A DNA stretch of 64,000 bases from Hydractinia symbiolongicarpus (Eukaryota; Cnidaria; Hydrozoa; Anthoathecata; Hydractiniidae), in contig NC_079880.1 of the NCBI RefSeq assembly GCF_029227915.1, forward strand, positions 10,753,501-10,817,500. The letters are read 5' to 3'. Under the pieces are notes generated by a model. It ran no database searches. It had not been told where the DNA came from and saw nothing but the letters and a program-made list of their open reading frames with translations. Shown here piece by piece: positions 37,691 through 48,436 of the stretch; the stretch's first letter is position 1, and the number at the start of each line of letters is the position of its first letter. The translations under genes were made by a program, and so were the position numbers.

Positions 37691-38799
37691 TTAAGCATCG
37701 CTCTGCAATTTAGGGGGAAAAGAACAGTAGTAAGTATCACAGGTTAACAGAGACTGTTAATCTTATTGAATCAATAAACTTTAGACTTTCGCCAATGTTT
37801 ATTGCAGTAAAAGGTGTACCTACCCAACTTAGCATAAGAAAAATTATGTTAAAACTTTGTTGCAGCCAACGTATATTTAGCTACTCTCGTTTTTTGGCTA
37901 GATGTAGCTAACAGCTAGGTAACCACAACCCAGTTGCAGGTTAGTAAAATCAGACTGAGGATGATAACACAAATTGGGCCAATAACAATGACTAGACAAA
38001 AAACACTTTGCTTTGACATTTGTTTCTGTCTAAGCTTCTGTTTAGAAGAAACTGAATTTGATATCCTCGAAGAAAGCTAAAACGAATAAAATATTTGCGT
38101 TTTTAAACTTTTATGTTTTCGCTTGATTCTGGATAATTCTGAATTAGTTCTCAGAATATATGAAGGGGAATCAAATTTTAAAAGTGGCTTTTTTCTTAAA
38201 TAATTTACTATTATATAAAAAATGTTTATGACAAACGGATAATAAAATATTGATACATATGGCAAACCGTTTTTCTCTGTCTTTCCACTTTGCTCAATTT
38301 TATAGACAAATTTGTTTTTCCTTCCCACCTTCCTCACAATCACAAAAAACAACAACCTTTTTAGCGAACATCGGTATTTCGCGCTGTTTGAATTACAAAA
38401 AATAAAACGAGAACGTCGGCGTGAGATCATTGTACGAAGAACGATTACTTTTATTGTAATCGCCTCCTACTCCAGAATAAAAACCACCGTACTCTGTAAT
38501 TGACAAATTAGAGGTTCATATGTTTTTTTCGGTTGGAAAAACCTTTGAGATTACTACTCAGTGACGACGCAATGAAATACTACTACCTTCAGGGAAGTAA
38601 TTTCAGTGGGGATTAATTTAATTTGCAAAATTTAGCTTTCGCGAAAATTAATTCTCGCGAAAAAAGATCTGAAATTCTTAACAAAACTTTTTGTAAAATC
38701 ACTTCCCTCAAAGTTAACATAATTCACTCTATTTACACAGTAAATAATTGTTGAGCCACTTTATGGAATCAATTATAGTAAACCAATTCACTAATTGTT
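37691..38799. other. Intergenic, no gene seen
   Basis: Contains a TTTCGCGAAAATTAATTCTC block near 38636, a common repeat-like word in such genomes (a related word occurs near 9200). No gene. Confidence 0.45.
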
Positions 38800-38881
38800 C
38801 CGTAAGTGACGCCGATGTGTGAACTCGAACCTGAAATCTCATATTTACAAGCCGAAACCGCTACCACCGCCATCTCCGCTG
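38800..38881 (-). mobile_element. tRNA-derived SINE head
   Basis: On the minus strand it reads GCGGAGATGGCGGTGGTAGC, the same head as the SINEs at 58954 and 60322, then a B-box-like GGTTCGAGTTC. The body after the B box differs from those copies. Confidence 0.55.
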
Positions 38882-38924
38882 CATCTTCTTTGTCAGTCTT
38901 TATCGCCAAGCTTATAATGCTTGG

Positions 38925-39055
38925 GGAATCTCTTCTTTCCTCTCGACTTTGTGCTACCGATGCATAAAAAAAATGCTAAGTAGGTACGACTTATTTATTA
39001 TACGATACAAGCAAACAATCAAGCGATTAAGCAAACAAGAAAAATATTCAAGACA
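38925..39055 (+). repeat. Local direct duplication, copy 1
   Basis: CTCTCGACTTTGTGCT, then TGCTAAGTA, ATACGATACAAGCAAACAAT and CAAGCGATTA. The same words recur in order at 39552-39680. Confidence 0.75.
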
Positions 39056-39551
39056 TTTAACTTTCTGGATATCTATAAAGCATAAAAAGGATAAAAAATT
39101 GAACTTATACTCCTATTTTCCAGTTGACTTTCTTTACACATATATCGGTTCTCGTTCTTCGGCAGGAGCTGACAATTTATAAACCGTTCCTGTAGACAAA
39201 ATAAAATGAAATGAAAAAAATATTGAAATACACATATTTGGCAACGTTTCCGATACGACAAGAAGAGTTATACTAAGATTAGCTAAATAAAAAATCTTCT
39301 GATATTTCAATGCGTGAAAAAGTTTTAATCTTTTCAGAACTGTTCCGCTTAATTTTGTTTTCGATAATGTCGTTTTAAATTATATATTTAACATTAGATT
39401 GAAAAGGAAAGGTAGCTAAACAATATTCCTTAAATTTAAAAGAAGACGTTCTATTTAAAATAATTTCAATTGTTTACTTTGCCAGGCAGAGCAAAATATA
39501 TTTGGCAAAAAGGATGCTGGCATATAGCTTTCCTCTCCATCTTCAACAAAT
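39056..39551. other. Spacer between the duplicated segments
   Basis: No gene. A partial copy of the flanking TATAGCTTTCCTCTCCAT word is at 39524 and again near 39739. Confidence 0.5.
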
Positions 39552-39680
39552 TTCCTGTTTCCTCTCGACTTTGTGCTTCTGATTCTTAAAAAAATAAAAA
39601 AGAATTGCTAAGTACGTCTTATTTACTATACGATACAAACAAACAATCAAGCGATTATACAAGCAAGAAAAAAAGGACAC
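39552..39680 (+). repeat. Local direct duplication, copy 2
   Basis: Matches 38925-39055 with small indels; copies are about 620 bp apart. Confidence 0.75.
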
Positions 39681-41124
39681 AAAACAACTAAATATAATCG
39701 TTGAAGTCAAATCAAGACAGTGATTAGTGTTGCTGGTATATAGCTTCCTTCTCCATGTTCAACATTTTCTTTTCTAATCTTATTCAGCAGGTTATATTTA
39801 TTAATGAAGAAAAATGATGTGATTCATGAAATAAACAATTTATCTCTATAGACATTCATGATGATATATTGAAAACCTAACCTAGCCAACATGCTTTTTT
39901 CCAGCTATTTCTCCTAACCAACAGCTACGACCATATAAGCAAAAGTTAGCTAGCTTATGAAAGTAGACAGATTATTGTTGCTAGCTATCTAACCAGCTAG
40001 AAACAAACTATTAGCGAACATGTTGCAAACTTTTATGTATTTAGATAGCTGTAATTTTGTACCTTCACCTGTGTTTCTTTTAAAATCGAAGTTGCGAGGA
40101 AGTTATACAGAGAAATCGCTGTAAGCACTCCGCACAGACGGGTGTCATGATTTGTCTGTATCAGGCGTATTAGGTGTTACTCATAATTAACTTCTTTGGG
40201 AAATCATTCCACCAAATATAAAGTACTGACCTTCTGTTTTTGCTTTTGCGTGTTTTTATTTCATTTAAGTTTTGCCAATCAAGAAGAGATCCAAAAATAG
40301 TATTTGCTAATGTGTGGGAGGAATATTCATATTCCCACTGAACACAACAAGAATGTCACATCTCCAAGATGGAATGATGGCAGGGGGGGGGGGGGGGGGG
40401 GGGGGCAAGAAAACGATTGCAAGCGCACAATCACGTCTTCTTGTGCGAACGGTCAAGTAATCAAGAGATAGTAGGCACTAAAAATCGCGCACTCCATTAA
40501 CTGTATTATTTTGCGCATAATCGTTCTTTTTATTACCAGAAATGAGCCATCAGATTGTTGACATAATTCCAGGTATTAAAAACAGACTTGCCAAAATTCA
40601 CTAATTCTGAATCCTAATTCCTTGACGTCGACCTTCCTTGGGCCTCGTTACACTTGCTCAGATTTTTCTCGCGCTTATCAATTTCATGCCTTAATATTGT
40701 TGAAATGTGGGAAAATCTTAAATTGGGAAAATCTTAAATTCTGATTTGAAAATTCTCACTGGTAATTGCCATGCACAAAGTTATTTAGCTGCTGTCCGTT
40801 CATTTCAAGCTCTTAACAGTGCCCTACTCCACGGCAGATGATTCCACGTCCTAGAACGTATGGAGTCATAAGGGCATGAAAGTGTCACATAGATGTATAT
40901 AAATATATATATATATTGTCGAGTTGAATATGTATTTCTTTTTATTGCATAAACTATTTTTTGCTGAATGACAAGATTAGTTGACGAACAAGCAAAAACT
41001 GTTCTAGCTTTAAATTATTATAGCTAATTTGTTTGTGACAGAATCAGTAGAATATGAGCTCCTAGAACTTTACGACGCATGGACAGATATAAAGGACGTT
41101 TACTTGGAGTTTAGTGGAGAACAC
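39681..41124. other. Intergenic, with a long G run
   Basis: No gene recognised. A run of more than 20 G lies at about 40383-40405, and (AT)n near 40900. Confidence 0.55.
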
Positions 41125-44100
41125 TTACAGTCCAATCTTACACGACATGTGGCAGTCTATATACCACAACATCGGCAGAAACAGCGGAGTTGTGTAAAGA
41201 GAAACTTGAGTTTTGCATTTATCTTAACACAAATTGCAAGATTTTTTACAATTTAGTTTCAAATACTGTTGGTTACAGTAGCCAACCTTCTGCCATTCAC
41301 TGCAATATTGATTATAATCTCTGCAATCTAAAAAAAATATCTTTTGCTACCAAATTTCTATATTTGTAACCTTATTTTTTCAAAAATTTATGGTACTGTT
41401 GGAAAACGTTTGCCTAATCTACACGCGCTTACCCGGAGGAAGTGGTTTGGTTGTCGCGATTGGTGGACGCGTCATCACTGTGGTCGCATGCGTCGTATTC
41501 GATGAAGGGACGTGCGTCGTCTTGGATGATGTTGCGTGTGTAGTGGCAGGCTTACTACCATCGCAATTCATCCTCATGTCTGGTGGATTCACTAAAGATG
41601 AATAAAAGTTGTTATTGTTGTTGTTGAACACATAGTGTAGACGATACAACAACTGAAGATGACAGAAATTTTGAAAAAAACTTCTCTTTGGTCGAGAACG
41701 AGTGATAATTATTTACGTGCGTGTCTTCTAGCATATTATTTTGATCTTAAATATCACATTTTGTTAAGTTTCGTGCGCATTAAATTTCCTAAATAGTTTG
41801 CATGAGATACTCATATTTGTACCACAGTACATTATTCCCAATTATTTTCCCGCGCATTTAGTCACGTTGTTAAATAAAAAAAACTAATTAAGCAATACAA
41901 CTCAGGTCCAGACTTTTTTTTGCGCGCATCGTCGTCATGATAACTCAAATAATTGATTTAATATCAATATTCCTGCGGTCTTTCCACCATTTTTTAGAAA
42001 CCAGATGATTATTAAATCGAAAACTGTATTATAATCCCCCTCCCCTATAAAAATAATAATAAAATATAATAATAAAAGATAATAACCCCCGTCTAAGTAA
42101 ATCCAATTACGTCATACTAACAGGCGGGCGAGAATGGACGAAATAGCGCTGCGTGAAATATGCACGACGGGCAATTCACCAGGGGATTTTTCATTGGTTG
42201 ATGACTAATTTTATAAAATTCATGTTTACGCTTCTGTACTTACACGTGCATGTATGATATTTATTCATGCATGGATACGCTTCTTTGATCAAGTTGTACA
42301 ATCCTGGATCATACGCCTTCAACTCTTGATGAGTGTTGATGCGATTATGAATACCATTTGGTGGATCTGCTTCAATATGACAATTGAAAAAACTTTGCAT
42401 CCCTTCCGCAAAATATTCTCTCGAGTCTGTCATTGAGTACGTGTTTCGCCACAAACCTATTTGTTTCGCGTAATTGAATTGACTTAATAAACGATCGTAG
42501 AAACCAGGAATACCTCCTCCTCGTATGGCGACTTCCTATTGGTTAATAAAAACAATAATGGGTAGGAAAAGGGTGGTGTCGGAAATAGACCGGGAGGGGA
42601 GGTGGGGGTTGTTGTAAACGCTGTTACAAAATACTTTTTAAAGTTCAATACAGAGAATAGCATTAGTCAAAATTGTGTTGATGAAGTTAGGAAGGATTGT
42701 AAGGCAACTAATGTATCGCTCTTTAACAACGAATTTCCAAACTATATTCTTACTGCAACACCATGAGAAGCTTCGTGAAAGAAAATATCATCTCCTCTGT
42801 ATCTGTCGTTACTCAAACAAAGTAAATTTTCTTCTCCACCTGTTGAGATAGGCCGCCCAAGAACGCCACCTAGTCCCCGTGCGCGAGTATCCCACCATTT
42901 TGGCATGTGACTGAATTCTGGGATTGTTGTTGTCTCTAAGTTAAAAAAATGAAAAGAAAGAGAAGAAGAAATAGAAAAACATGTCCCAATCGACAACTCT
43001 AAATTAAACAAAAAATTTAACGATCAGATTTGTTTGAGAGCTATTTGTTTACCAATAGACTTATAGACTGGATATCCATTTTTTGTTCCGTGAAATACAC
43101 GTACCAAAATACCGAATAACATGAAAACGAGATTAGTTATAAGCAAATTTTTACCTTGAAGCAAATTAGTGCAGATATGCTTTGTTTGCTTGGAATCTTT
43201 GCAAAATTAAAGAAAAAAAAGAAGAAGAAAAAGAAGAAGAAGAAGAAGAAGAAGAAGAAGAAGAAGAAGAAGAAGAAGAAGAAGAAGAAGAAGAAGAAGA
43301 AGAAGAAGAAGAAGAAGAAGAAGAAGAAGAAGAAGAAGAAGAAGAAGAAGAAGAAGAAGAAGAAGAAGAAGAAGAAGAAGAAGAAGAAGAAGAAGAAGAA
43401 GAAGAAGAAGAAGAAGAAGAAGAAGAAGAAGAAGAAGAAGAAGAAGAAGAAGAAGAAGAAGAAGAAGAAGAAGAAGAAGAAGAAGAAGAAGAAGAAGAAG
43501 AAGAAGAAGAAGAAGAAGAAGAAGAAGAAGAAGAAGAAGAAGAAGAAGAAGAAGAAGAAGAAGAAGAAGAAGAAGAAGAAGAAAAAGAAGAAGAAGAAAA
43601 AGAAGAAGAAGAAGAAGAAGAAGAAACTAACGTTCATTAACTCCAATCACTCCAAATCTTCCAAAATGTTTGTACATGCTTTCTCTGACATCTCTTCGAT
43701 CAGCAAATAAGAAACGTGCTATGTAACAAGCTCTTTTCAATGCAGCATCAGAAACTCTGGACGATGACACAACAGGTATGCCATATGCTTCTGTGTATTT
43801 TCTGTAGTAATTATATCTGAAATACAAAAGTATTAGATGGCATAGGTGTTATAAAGTCAGTTGCCATAGCTCGCATATTCGTCTCATCCAACACAATATT
43901 AGATTTCGCATTTACAAAAGTGATTTACTTAGCCATCATGGGTCAGCTGAGCCTTTAAAATGCAGAAACCTAAGCAACGTTGAGCCTCATCTAAAACCAG
44001 GCATTTAGTGAAATATAAAAGCTGGCCAAGATACTGCCATTGTGGCTATAATTTTTGACAAGCAATGTGTGTATACAAATTAGGAGTTTCATTGTAAGGG

Positions 44101-45018
44101 TAGTTTACCAAAAGTGTAACTTTCCTGTTTGAAACATACCGATTGAGTAAAAAAAGGAATAAAAGGACAAAAAAATATACATTTGTCTAATCATTTTACT
44201 CGTTACCTGGTTATAAATGTCAAGTCATTAGGTACTGAGGAAATGACGTCACAGCTGTGCGTATCTTTAGCATGGCCAGGTCTCAATCGACTTGCGAATG
44301 CAGTGTTCGAGAGTTTAACTTGTAAGCGAATGTTTTTGGGAACGTGGTCATATTTTTCATATGTGTCTAAAGAAGGACGAAAAAGTTTTATACACGAGGT
44401 GCTTATTTTTATTGCGCCATCTTTAGCAATTAATAGCTGATCTACTTTTAACTTAACTGCATCAATATCACATCAATACATCCATAGTCATTTACAACGC
44501 ATTTCGTGTTGATGTTTTGTCATTTAAATCAAGTACTGCCAGTGACGTCATATTTACTATGAATTCCATTCAGAAAACAAAGTTAAACCAAAACGATACT
44601 TACAGAGACGATATTTGTTTCTTCGGCCTTGTTGTTTTCAGCCACGAAGCATTAACTTTCCTCAAAAACATGTTACATCCTACCTTTTGCATGTCAATAA
44701 AAGCAAGACATGTTTTTGCTGTTGAGCAAACATTTCACCCCCCCCCCCCCCTTACTAGTGAGAAGACAAACCTAGGTCTATCCACACACTGCGAGTGAGA
44801 AATCTTGCTGGTTCATCTTTTTATTAATCATAAAAATAAAATATTCTCTAACACACTCACCCAAGTTGAATTGATCAGCTCTAGGCTGAAACACGGCTTG
44901 TGCATCTGTAAAAAAAAAAGAAGTTTTAGCTATCGAAATATTAAAAGAATATAAGTGAACCTTTAATAAGATACATACCAATGATGATGACGAAAAATGC
45001 AATTCCTAACCAGAACAT
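41125..45018 (-). CDS. Secreted zinc metallopeptidase-like protein (HExxH)
   Basis: Exons 5' to 3': 45018-44979, 44905-44861, 44366-44207, 43816-43632, 42935-42754, 42535-42244, 41591-41433, and a tentative last exon 41156-41125; all in phase, 364 residues. Starts with a signal peptide (MFWLGIAFFVIII). Residues 197-201 are HEASH, a HExxH zinc-binding and catalytic motif. Residues 243-249 (REYFAEGMQSFFN context) supply a Glu that can be the third zinc ligand, as in gluzincins. A Thr-rich, probably O-glycosylated linker (TTHATSSKTTHVPSSNTTHA) follows. Last-exon choice: splicing adds DCHMSCKIGL; reading through instead ends in GKRV with a stop at 41419. I know no precise family name or substrate. 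Intron 4 carries a very long TTC tract. Confidence 0.78.
43211..43625 (+). repeat. (GAA)n trinucleotide tract over 400 bp
   Basis: About 135 near-perfect GAA units, with a few AAA interruptions near both ends. It lies in intron 4 of the metallopeptidase gene, where the transcript reads (TTC)n, and begins immediately after the exon 4 donor (GTTAGT at 43631-43626). Poly-Lys, poly-Glu and poly-Phe reading frames through it are artefacts. Confidence 0.97.
44740..44752 (+). repeat. Poly-C run
   Basis: Homopolymer of about 13 C in an intron of the metallopeptidase gene. Confidence 0.9.
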
Positions 45019-47700
45019 GACTTATAAAGTAGTACAAGTTAGAAAAGGTTGTTCACTGTGCATAAATATATGGCCATTTCTTATTTCAGCTGAGTCAACA
45101 TAAATTTTTAGCAACGTACCGCCATGCAAGAGGCCTTGCGGTATACTTATGTAGCTTTCTCGTTCGAACGTCATGAAAATCTCTTGTGCCCATTTTCCGA
45201 AACTTTTTCAGCTCCTAAAAGCGACACAGGAATTTCGATTCGATTAACCTCACAAATAATTTCAAACAACTTGCAAACCCGCCAAATTTAGGAGCTGGTA
45301 AATTTAGTATAGCATTAGAAAATTTGGACCTCCTTTTAAGAGCGATGGCGGATTTTGACACTCCCAAAATCCAGAAAAAGAAAAAAATAATATGTCTATA
45401 AAACTTAGCATAGTAGCTAACTAACAGAGACATCAGTTAATAAATTTTACCATCAGTATTTTTTGTTCACACCATCATTTTTCTTCTTAAAAATGTTATT
45501 TTTTAATTATTCGGATATTTTCATCTTTTTTTGTAAAAAATATTTGCACAATATTTTTGACCAGCTTCGACAAATTTTTAAAAAGATGCGCTTTTGTTTT
45601 AAAACCTTGGTTAAAACTTTCAACATCGTCTCGTAATAGGCAGAAAATAAAAGTTATAAAATTTCTAACATAAAGCATATTTATATCAAAAGTTATTAAA
45701 AAAATACACAAATAATTAGTGGTCAAATTGCCACCCCTTTTATTGTTTTTAATTGGATTTCAGGCAGTGTAATTCTGGCATGCTACAAGAAACATGTTAA
45801 CTGATTAATCTTCATCCACCACTGCTTTTTGCCTTGCCCTCTTTTACGATTTTTTTTTATTGCTGTTGTTCAAAGCTCATAACTTGCAGCTGTTTATGTA
45901 GGAGCAGCTGTAAAAAGAACACTTGTGAAGTTAAAATTCAGTTCATACAAAAAGTTTAGTGCGGCAGGATAAAATCCAGACAATCGCATGTGCTAATGTT
46001 TACAAATTTTTACCAATCAAATGTAACTCTTTTGCAAAATTTCTCACGAGAACATGTTCTCGAGGTCGAATTACTTTGATAATCCAACTTTTTTAATTCA
46101 GTGACAAACGAATGAAAGTGAAAGCATGTGATACGCTTGTTTTTATAACCGAAGCTTGCTTTTACACTCCACGTCAGTTGAACCTACAAATTTTCAGGTT
46201 GCATGTTTGTGTGTAAAAGTTCTGTATGTTTTACGGAAAGTTATCTAGATTTCCCATGTCCAAAATCACATTGAGCCAACTTGTAGTAATATATTGTTAG
46301 GTCAAACAAAAATGCAGAGTAACAGTAAGAACTTTTTATTTTTTAATAGGAACATTTCTACATAAATAATTTTAAGTGGCGCTTGAAAAACTTTACATAC
46401 CTAATGATCTGTTTAACTTTTGTCAGCATGTTAGCACACTGGAGTTTGAGACAGCAAAAAAAGAAGATAAACCAACATTGAACTGAACTTGAATTACGGT
46501 CATAACAATGCTGTGTTGTTGGATATAGTTTAGTCAGGAATTTGTTTATATAAGCAACAAGAAAACAAACAAACAAATAAAAAACAAACTTTAACTAAGA
46601 TCAAATCGCTATCAAATTTACTCTGGTAGAAATTGTCCGCTAATTCTGTGACTGTACACCTACTATGAAATCTTTCTACCCGATAGATTTTCGAAATTAC
46701 AGAAACAACCGTATGTCCTGTAAGAACTATCCAAATAAAAAACAAACACAGGTAATGTAGAAAGGAGTAAAATCGTTGGTTGAAGTAATGCTCAACAATT
46801 CTATTTCTCTATACAGTCACTGACATTCTCAAAGAGCTATAAAATGGAAATATAAAGATGCAACAGTCTTCAACAAGAAAACAAAGGTTAAATAGGATGA
46901 TTGGAATATATTGCCATATCTTGCCAGTCTGAGTGTGTAATTTTTCTTGTTCGGGTGCAATTTAATCTGCGACAGATCGGAAGAAAAAATGGTATTGATT
47001 TGAAAACACGGTTTCAGAAACATGTGACAGCTGAGTTTGAATATAACATTTTTAATTTAAATAGTCTACCCGCTAACCTGGTGAGGATTAGGTGTGATAC
47101 AAAATTTAAAATGTAACATACTTAGTTTGTTTAAAAAACGTTTATACAATATCACTGGAACTGTTTTTGGACGGAGAGTAGTTTCTAAATAGACGGTAAT
47201 CACCATTTTTATATACAATGAATATTCAGATCTCCTACTTTCTGGTTCAAATAGTAACGACAGTAGAATTTATTGAGTAAGTTTATCCCATTGGTGCAGT
47301 TCCAAATCAGCTATTTAACCCGTGGAATTAATCACTTAATTATGGAGGCAGGCGTTAAGATAATTAAATCTTGGCGATGCAAGCAAAGAGTCGCCCATAT
47401 ATAGAGAATATTAGTTTAGATATTTAATAATCCCATACCAGCAGTGAAAATATACACTTTCTCACTGAATATAAAGCTCTCTATTATAGAGGCGACAGGT
47501 TCAGAAATTTTCGAATTTTTTTAACATGTGAGTTATTAATAACGTCATCAAAAACAATGCTTTCCTTACTGTTCATCTTCTTAATCAAGTGAATTTTTTA
47601 ACTTATTATTACTATTCCGGATGTTTATACAGGATATAGCTACTTCAGTGTTGAAAACACTGTTATCAATGTAGGTTCTATGTTCTAAATATAAACATTA
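45019..47700. other. Intergenic, no gene seen
   Basis: AT-rich sequence with short ORFs lacking domains. Confidence 0.5.
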
Positions 47701-47860
47701 GGTGAACAGCGACATTGCCTAACCAATTTCTCTCGTATAGCATGGGTTGACCCGTAACTGCGGTAACGACACTTGGTAAACATGCTCGCGCTCTGGACCG
47801 AACCACGGACCTCGTGATTAAGACGCGAGCTTCAACACTACAAGGCCACACGTCAAGGGC
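47701..47860 (-). mobile_element. tRNA-like SINE, different head
   Basis: The minus strand reads GGCCTTGTAGTGTTGAAGC (A-box-like), then GTGGTTCGGTCC (B-box-like) about 40 bases later. The distance fits a tRNA-derived pol III promoter. It is not an intact tRNA: arms do not pair well. Confidence 0.45.
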
Positions 47861-48436
47861 CAATACTAGTACGGGTATTTTTATAAGTGAGTAGTTGTTA
47901 GGCTGTGGAAAATACACGGATTAGGTTGTTCTATGTATCCCGGATTTCAAAATATCGCCGTGGGAAATATTCCAGTCATCGCTATTTTGTGCATTTTTAA
48001 CAGAAAATAAAAAATCGGCTACCATTTAAAACAAAATACGGGTATTAACAAAGAATATGGTTGTATAATTATATTTTAACAGCTTTACCCACTTTTTATA
48101 CCAATCATACAATAGAAACACTTTTTCAATAAATAAAATTTAAAAATAAAAGGAATAAAAATAAGTTAGTTAAAATAAGTAAAAAATATGCCATATAAAC
48201 AATAACAATGGAGATTGGAAAGTAAAATTAAAATTGATTGACAAACAGCGGCCTGATTTACAAGTTGTTTTGCCAGTATGTAACTAATTTTTCATACATA
48301 TTTATGCATATCCATGCTTTTCTTTTGCTAAAAAAAAACTTTCTATAAAAATTGGCAGTTTTCCTTTAAATTTTGCGTCAATTTAATTTGGCGAATGGTG
48401 ATATAGTTAAAGATAAGAATAATCATAATAGAATAT
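47861..48436. other. Spacer downstream of MFSD12
   Basis: No gene. The MFSD12 poly(A) signal overlaps its stop codon (AATAAA on the minus strand around 48441-48436). Confidence 0.5.

Noticed and set aside
43137-43710. Long poly-Lys, poly-Glu and poly-Phe open frames
   Set aside because: They are just the three readings of the GAA·TTC repeat, which sits in an intron.
47678-47917. 79-residue minus-strand ORF
   Set aside because: Overlaps a tRNA-like SINE and has no domain.
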